From an uncultured Actinomycetes bacterium (GTDB lineage: Bacteria; Actinomycetota; Actinomycetes; Nanopelagicales; Nanopelagicaceae), in assembly GCA_903907665.1 (NCBI GenBank), contig CAIVOW010000080.1:1-50360 (forward strand): 50,360 bases of DNA, in the 5' to 3' direction. Made by a program: the position numbers and the translations under genes. This document shows positions 45,965 to 50,360 of this stretch, in pieces; positions within the stretch are counted from its first letter, which is position 1, and each line of letters starts with the position of its first letter. The notes beneath the pieces are model-generated. The model was given only the letters and a program-made list of their open reading frames with translations, did not search any database and was not told the DNA's origin.

Positions 45965-46575
45965 TGTCATCTGATACGACAGCAGAAAGCAAGTTCCATA
46001 TTCATCATGATGCTCCAGCTGTTGTTGGACGTCGTGAACGCTTAGGGGTTCGACTAGTGATCGTTGCCGATGGCGCATTCGTTGCCGGAATGATCTTCTC
46101 GTACTTCTATCTCCGCGGACTAAATGCAAATGGAGCATGGATTCCTAAGGGTGGCCATACGATGGCTGCCTCAAGTGGATGGATTGTTGCGATTCCACTT
46201 GTCGTAGCAGCTATCGTTCACAAGATTGGTACAAAGTCGCGAAGCGCAGTGACTGCAGGAATTGTTCTTCTTGCAATGCTCGTAGGTGCGTATCTTCAGT
46301 GGCGCCAATTGGCACACATGCCATTCATTGCAAAAGATGACGGCGGACGCCACTTCTTTGAAGGTGGCTATGCATCAAATTGGGTAATACTTGGCGGTGC
46401 TAATTTGTTCCACTTTATAATTGGAACATTCATTGCACTGGGTTTATTTATTCGTGGCTTTCGCGCGAAAGTTGACCCAACACTTGAATACTGGCGCCAA
46501 TTAACTGCAAGTTCTTGGTTCACCTGGATCGCTATTTCAGGAGTTCTTTGCGCTATTACAACAAGCATTCTCTAG
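45964..46575 (+). CDS. ctaE: Heme-copper oxidase subunit III
   Basis: 203 aa with about five helices, shorter than the seven-helix form, as in many actinobacteria. VIVADGAFVAGMIFSYFYLRG is the start of the conserved core, GGANLFHFIIGTFIALGLFIRG is the central segment, and the final helix ends YWRQLTASSWFTWIAISGVLCAITTSIL. A His-rich N-terminus (KFHIHHDAP) is notable. Start overlaps the ctaD stop (TAATG). Followed by a strong terminator. Confidence 0.88.
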   Translation: MSSDTTAESKFHIHHDAPAVVGRRERLGVRLVIVADGAFVAGMIFSYFYLRGLNANGAWIPKGGHTMAASSGWIVAIPLVVAAIVHKIGTKSRSAVTAGIVLLAMLVGAYLQWRQLAHMPFIAKDDGGRHFFEGGYASNWVILGGANLFHFIIGTFIALGLFIRGFRAKVDPTLEYWRQLTASSWFTWIAISGVLCAITTSIL

Positions 46576-46586
46576 TTCTTTAATAA

Positions 46587-46620
46587 AAAACCCCGCAACT
46601 TAATCTAGTTGTGGGGTTTT
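46587..46620. terminator. Bidirectional intrinsic terminator
   Basis: AAAACCCCGCAACT (46587-46600), loop TAATCT, AGTTGTGGGGTTTT (46607-46620): a 13-14-bp stem with one G-T pair, A-run on one side and T-run on the other, so it can work for both the oxidase operon (plus strand) and the converging NSAR-like gene, whose stop codon lies inside it. Confidence 0.9.
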
Positions 46621-47717
46621 ATAATTTCTACTGAAGAAGTAATTTCCTCCAGGAAATCCATATGCGGTTCAACGCCGATGCCAAATCCTTGGGGTACATC
46701 CAAATATCCATCATCCATTACAAAAGGATCTGTGACATCTTCTTTGAAGTAGCGCGATGAAGCAGATGTATCGCCAGGGAGTGTGAAACCAGGAAGCGCA
46801 GCGAGAGCAAGATTTGCAGCGCGTCCAATACCAGTCTCTAACATTCCACCACACCATACGGGAATCTTGCGCTCAACGCAGAGGTCGTGAATACGAACTG
46901 ATTCAATATAGCCGCCGACGCGACCAGGTTTGATATTGATAACCGTTGTCGCTTCTAGCGCCAAGGCATCTTCTGCAGCTCGTAAGGAGACAATTGATTC
47001 ATCTAAACAAATTGGAGTCTTAACTTTCTTAGAGAGACTGGCATGGCCCAAGATGTCATGTTCATCTAGTGGTTGCTCTATGAGAAGTAAATTAAATGGA
47101 TCAAGCTTTGCTAAGTGATCTCCGTCCTCGCGGTTGTATGCCTGGTTAGCATCTACCTGCAAAGGTATGGATGGCCAGGTTTCTCTCACAACGCGAACAG
47201 GTTCGATATCCCAGCCAGGTTCAATCTTCAGCTTTATTCGGCGATAGCCAGCATCTATGTACGAGGCAACTTCTTCAAGAAGTTTATCTATGTCCGGTGC
47301 AATTCCGACCGAAACTCCACATTCAACCTTGCTTTTTGTGGCCCCAAGATATGAGGCCAGACTTCGCTTTTCGGCGCGGAGTTGGGCATCTAAAATCGCG
47401 GTTTCTAAAGCAGCCTTAGCCATAGGAGCGCCAAGATAAGGTGACAATATTTCCGCTACATCTTCTGCACTTACCTCACTTCGCTTAAAAAGGGCCGGGA
47501 TCAAAAAACGCTTCATTAGATCCAAATTACCAGCAACATATTCTGGTGAATACAGCGGTTCTGACATTGCAACATCTTCTGCCCAACCAACGCTTCCATC
47601 TGCTGTCGTTACTTTGATGACTAAAAGCTCACGCGAGGTTTGCGTCCCAAAAGAGGTTCTAAATGGCCGCACCAAAGGAAGGCGGATAGAGCGCAGTTCA
47701 AACTCTTTAATATTCAT
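46605..47717 (-). CDS. Enolase-superfamily enzyme: N-succinylamino acid racemase / o-succinylbenzoate synthase
   Basis: 370 aa. Catalytic residues of the NSAR/OSBS subgroup are all in place: K162 and K164 (RIKLKIEPG), metal ligands D189 (QVDANQ), E213 (LIEQPLDE) and D238 (CLDES), and K262 (INIKPGRVGG). Size and spacing are very close to the Amycolatopsis NSAR/OSBS (K163, D189, E214, D239, K263). In that family the same fold can make o-succinylbenzoate for menaquinone or racemise N-succinyl amino acids. No other men gene is here; the coupled GNAT (overlap TAATG) points to N-acyl amino acid racemisation. Specificity is not proven. Confidence 0.88.
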   Translation of the reverse strand: MNIKEFELRSIRLPLVRPFRTSFGTQTSRELLVIKVTTADGSVGWAEDVAMSEPLYSPEYVAGNLDLMKRFLIPALFKRSEVSAEDVAEILSPYLGAPMAKAALETAILDAQLRAEKRSLASYLGATKSKVECGVSVGIAPDIDKLLEEVASYIDAGYRRIKLKIEPGWDIEPVRVVRETWPSIPLQVDANQAYNREDGDHLAKLDPFNLLLIEQPLDEHDILGHASLSKKVKTPICLDESIVSLRAAEDALALEATTVINIKPGRVGGYIESVRIHDLCVERKIPVWCGGMLETGIGRAANLALAALPGFTLPGDTSASSRYFKEDVTDPFVMDDGYLDVPQGFGIGVEPHMDFLEEITSSVEIIKPHN

Positions 47718-48424
47718 TAGGCTAAAATATATTCGTTGTTATCTGAAAAGCCAATGAGTTCGCGATTATTTTTTAGGGCATTCATGAAAACCTGACGGAC
47801 ATTCACGCGCCACTCTTTTGCTTTAGCTGGATCATCGCTTCGTAATTTCACAATATCCTCTGGAATTGCAATGCGTATGGCGCCATCGGGGATCATTGAA
47901 ACAACAGGGCGAATGAGCGGTTGCTCATCGGTGAGATCCCACCTAGCCATCAAACGATCAGAATCATCCCCAGAATTCAACATATCGGGCATCGCACCAT
48001 AAAAATTTGGATAGTAGCCAATAATGTCTACGCCGAGTTTTACGACATTAAGTTTTGCATTACGGCGAACTAATGGATCAAAAGTCCATCGGATTGATTT
48101 GTACCCCGCTTCACGGGCCCATGTGTATTGATGCTTTTTAAGGACTGAACCAATACCGGCATCACGAAATTTTGGAAGAGCTGCTGCCATATGCGAGTGC
48201 AGATGAATTTCCTCTTTGATGGATGGGAAAGCAAAAGCGGCTCCAGCAATTTTCCCGTCAACAAATGCTCCTGCAAGATAAGCGCCGTTATGCACCATTG
48301 CTTGCATCAAATTTGGAGTGATCTCAGTGCCACCACCCATAACTGGCCAAACTTCGTCAAAAATTGCGCGCCCCATTGACTGTTCACTAATTGTTACGAG
48401 TTCTCGCACCTCAAGATTGTTCAC
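47717..48424 (-). CDS. GNAT-family N-acyltransferase coupled to the racemase gene
   Basis: 235 aa, GTG start. A GNAT fold with the acyl-CoA-binding segment KFRDAGIGSVLKKHQYTWARE (about 88-108) and IRWTFDPLVRRNAKLNVVKLGVDIIGYYPNFYGAM. This long-type GNAT pattern (..WTFDPL..RNA..N...LG......Y..N.YG.M..) is that of the acyltransferases found beside NSAR genes, described as N-succinyltransferases for D-amino acids in Geobacillus. Its stop overlaps the racemase start (TAATG). Divergent from the glutamate dehydrogenase gene, 31 bases apart. Confidence 0.85.
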   Translation of the reverse strand: MNNLEVRELVTISEQSMGRAIFDEVWPVMGGGTEITPNLMQAMVHNGAYLAGAFVDGKIAGAAFAFPSIKEEIHLHSHMAAALPKFRDAGIGSVLKKHQYTWAREAGYKSIRWTFDPLVRRNAKLNVVKLGVDIIGYYPNFYGAMPDMLNSGDDSDRLMARWDLTDEQPLIRPVVSMIPDGAIRIAIPEDIVKLRSDDPAKAKEWRVNVRQVFMNALKNNRELIGFSDNNEYILA

Positions 48425-48455
48425 AGTAGTACTGTATCGAGAGTATGCTCATTTT

Positions 48456-49694
48456 ATGACAACGGAGTCAGCACTTGATACTGCCCTATCTCAACTAAAG
48501 CAAGCTGTTTCTCAACTTGGACTTTCTGAGAATGACTGGCAAACCTTATCCACACCACGACGCGTACTTGAGGTAGCGGTACCGCTTCGCCGCGATAACG
48601 GAAATGTTGAGATGTACCGCGGCTATCGCGTTCAATACTCAACAACTCGAGGGCCCTCTAAGGGAGGCGTTCGTTTTCACCCCGATGTTGATATGAATGA
48701 AACCATTGCTCTTGCAATGTTGATGACATGGAAATGTGCACTAACTAACCTGCCATACGGTGGCGCTAAGGGTGGCATTGCAGTTGATGCGGGCTCACTC
48801 TCCCTTACAGAAAATGAGCGACTCACTCGGCGATATACATCTGAAATTTTGCCAATCATCGGACCGGAGCGCGACATCCCTGCACCCGATGTAGGTACTG
48901 ATGAACGCAACATGGCTTGGATGATGGATACATATTCGGTCAACGCAGGTTTTGCAGTTCCTGGTGTTGTTACCGGAAAACCAATTGTTCTCGGTGGATC
49001 TTTGGGACGCACATCGGCAACTGGAGATGGTGTGGCTATCGCAGCGCGCGAGGCGCTACGGGTACGCGGTATTAATCCAGAAGGCGCAACAGTAGCCATT
49101 CAAGGTTTTGGCAAAGTCGGTTACTGGGCAGCAATTGCATGTGAACACATGGGAATGAAAGTGGTCGCAGTAAGTGATGTGCATGGCGGTGTGACTGGAT
49201 TTAAATCTGTCACTCAAGTTTGGGATCATTTTAAGTCAACAGGAAATTTAAATGTTCCTGGCAGTGAAAAGCTTACAAATGAAGAAATTATTCATTTTAA
49301 GGCCGATGTACTTATCCCAGCAGCGCTAGCAGATGCCATTACTGAGAAAAGTGCAACTGGAATCCAAGCAAAAATTGTCGTTGAGGGAGCGAATGCACCA
49401 ACAACTCCCGCTGGTGATCAAATTATGAAAGACAAAGGCATCCTGGTTGTTCCAGATATTCTTGCAAATGCTGGCGGCGTTATAGTTTCCTACTTTGAGT
49501 GGGTTCAAGATAAGCAGAATTATTTCTGGTCAGCAGATGAAGTAAAACAAAACCTCAACGAGATTCTTATGAAGTCTGTGCGTGAAGTGGAAGCGATGGC
49601 TGAATCAAAAAATGTAACCTGGCGTGAGGCTGCGATGATGCTTGGCGTAAGCCGAGTTGCCGAAGCTCATAGGCTACGGGGACTTTATCCTTGA
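48456..49694 (+). CDS. gdhA: Glutamate dehydrogenase (Glu/Leu/Phe/Val family)
   Basis: 412 aa from ATG 48456. An in-frame ATG at 48318 would overlap the divergent GNAT gene by more than 100 bases and adds 46 residues with no family likeness, so I reject it. Interconverts glutamate and 2-oxoglutarate with NAD(P). YRVQYSTTRGPSKGGVRFHPDV (glutamate pocket with Lys), TWKCALTNLPYGGAKGGIAVD (catalytic Lys region), PAPDVGTDERNMAWMMDTY, and the dinucleotide motif VAIQGFGKVGYWAA. The NAD/NADP preference is not obvious from sequence alone. Confidence 0.95.
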   Translation: MTTESALDTALSQLKQAVSQLGLSENDWQTLSTPRRVLEVAVPLRRDNGNVEMYRGYRVQYSTTRGPSKGGVRFHPDVDMNETIALAMLMTWKCALTNLPYGGAKGGIAVDAGSLSLTENERLTRRYTSEILPIIGPERDIPAPDVGTDERNMAWMMDTYSVNAGFAVPGVVTGKPIVLGGSLGRTSATGDGVAIAAREALRVRGINPEGATVAIQGFGKVGYWAAIACEHMGMKVVAVSDVHGGVTGFKSVTQVWDHFKSTGNLNVPGSEKLTNEEIIHFKADVLIPAALADAITEKSATGIQAKIVVEGANAPTTPAGDQIMKDKGILVVPDILANAGGVIVSYFEWVQDKQNYFWSADEVKQNLNEILMKSVREVEAMAESKNVTWREAAMMLGVSRVAEAHRLRGLYP

Positions 49695-50338
49695 TGAAGA
49701 TTTCGCTGCATCTCTGTAGCGATAACACCCTCTTCAGATTTTGCTGATGTCGATAGGTCATTTGCTACTGCTCGCTGGTCATCTTTTGAACGATTTTGGC
49801 TCAATTTATACTTAGCTTCAACTTTCGTGATTGTCATAGTAATCGCCACAATTCCTTTGAGCTGCGCTTCCATATATTCTGGATTTGTTTCGTGTGCGCC
49901 CCAAGGTGTGGCGCGATGCGATTCGTGAAAGTCAGTAAGTTCAGTGACAATTTTTCTGAGCAGCTCAATGTCTTCACTTACCTCTAGCGTTCCACTTAAA
50001 TGTACTGCCTGATAATTCCAAGTTGGTACGACCTTATGATCTGTATTCTTATTTGAATAATTCGATGGTGATATGTATGCCTGCGGACCATGCACAATTG
50101 CTAGTGCGATTTGGCCATTGCTTATTTGTTTCCATTGATCATTTCCACGCGAGATATGTGTAATCAAAGTTCCATATTTATTTTCACTTAAGTTACTTGT
50201 ATCCCAAACACAAGGGAGCAAAGTCGAAAGTGGGGCGCCATCACTACCAACAGTTACCAAATCGACTGCTGGATGCCTGGCGACAAAACTTGTGATTTCT
50301 TCCCAGTCATCGACTTTAAAAGGTTTTGGAATATACAT
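49685..50338 (-). CDS. PaiB-type FMN-binding negative transcriptional regulator family protein
   Basis: 217 aa split-barrel flavoprotein. MYIPKPFKVDDWEEITSFVARHPAVDLVT, the central HISRGNDQW (His and Asn/Trp of the PaiB signature), GPQAYISPSNYSNK and VPTWNYQAVHLSGTLE are family signatures. Bacillus PaiB was described as a negative regulator; many homologues may instead be flavin or heme-handling proteins, so the function is uncertain. The C-terminal 40 residues look disordered. Its 3' end overlaps gdhA tail to tail by 10 bases. Confidence 0.88.
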   Translation of the reverse strand: MYIPKPFKVDDWEEITSFVARHPAVDLVTVGSDGAPLSTLLPCVWDTSNLSENKYGTLITHISRGNDQWKQISNGQIALAIVHGPQAYISPSNYSNKNTDHKVVPTWNYQAVHLSGTLEVSEDIELLRKIVTELTDFHESHRATPWGAHETNPEYMEAQLKGIVAITMTITKVEAKYKLSQNRSKDDQRAVANDLSTSAKSEEGVIATEMQRNLHQG

Positions 50339-50360
50339 AATCTGATAAACCTATCTGCTA

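Noticed and set aside
48318..48455. N-terminal extension of glutamate dehydrogenase from ATG 48318
   Set aside because: Would overlap the divergent GNAT gene by more than 100 bases and adds sequence unlike the family; ATG 48456 gives the normal N-terminus.

Overview
The window reads as chromosomal DNA of a streamlined, low-to-mid GC actinobacterium. A freshwater Nanopelagicales (acI / Planktophila-type) genome is my best guess. This is an inference from gene order, compactness and base composition; no rRNA or other species marker is present. The actinobacterial signals are the run ftsH-folE-folP-folB-folK-panC-nadB-nadC-coaX-lysS next to clpC, mutY and radA, the XPB helicase paired with a helicase-C-like protein, GuaB1, an actinobacterial-size ArgA-type GNAT, and an RipA-like NlpC/P60 protein. 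Many neighbouring genes overlap by 1-8 bases (ATGA and TAATG junctions), and GTG/TTG starts are common.

Layout. 1-1.6 kb: an accessory-looking patch with two near-identical tRNA-Ser genes (anticodons GGA and CGA), two orphan genes, two related 9-bp tandem repeats and a 22-bp direct repeat reusing a tRNA 3' end. 1.6-6.7 kb: helicase-C-like protein, M20 peptidase, XPB helicase, glutaredoxin-like protein. 6.8-10.8 kb: exported metalloprotease, exported unknown protein, proC. 10.9-13.9 kb: Cys-rich protein, radA, mutY. 13.9-28.6 kb, all on the minus strand: clpC, ArgA-like GNAT, lysS, coaX, nadC, nadB, panC, folK, folB, folP, folE, ftsH, hpt, tilS (protein quality control, NAD, pantothenate/CoA and folate synthesis, purine salvage, tRNA-Ile maturation). 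28.6-36.3 kb: envelope and membrane genes (NlpC/P60, ABC exporter pair, ctaB, DD-carboxypeptidase, DMT permease), a TrmH methyltransferase and a TPR protein. 36.4-39.9 kb: a tightly coupled three-gene operon (Tat-exported NodB-fold protein, exported YVTN-type propeller, membrane MprF-type acyltransferase). 39.9-41.4 kb: guaB1. 41.4-46.6 kb: CtaG-type assembly gene with a small membrane protein, divergent from a heme-copper oxidase operon (cupredoxin-like protein, CtaC, CtaD, CtaE). 46.6-48.4 kb: an enolase-superfamily NSAR/OSBS enzyme coupled to a GNAT. 48.5-50.3 kb: glutamate dehydrogenase and a PaiB-type flavoprotein.

Most of the window is housekeeping. The places I would look at again are the oxidase operon (subunit I lacks the K-channel lysine and carries an N-terminal extension; it is preceded by an unusual cupredoxin with no His in its Cys-Met loop), the NodB/propeller/MprF operon, the GNAT-NSAR pair, and the repeat-rich tRNA-Ser patch. 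I found no CRISPR array, insertion sequence, prophage or rRNA.
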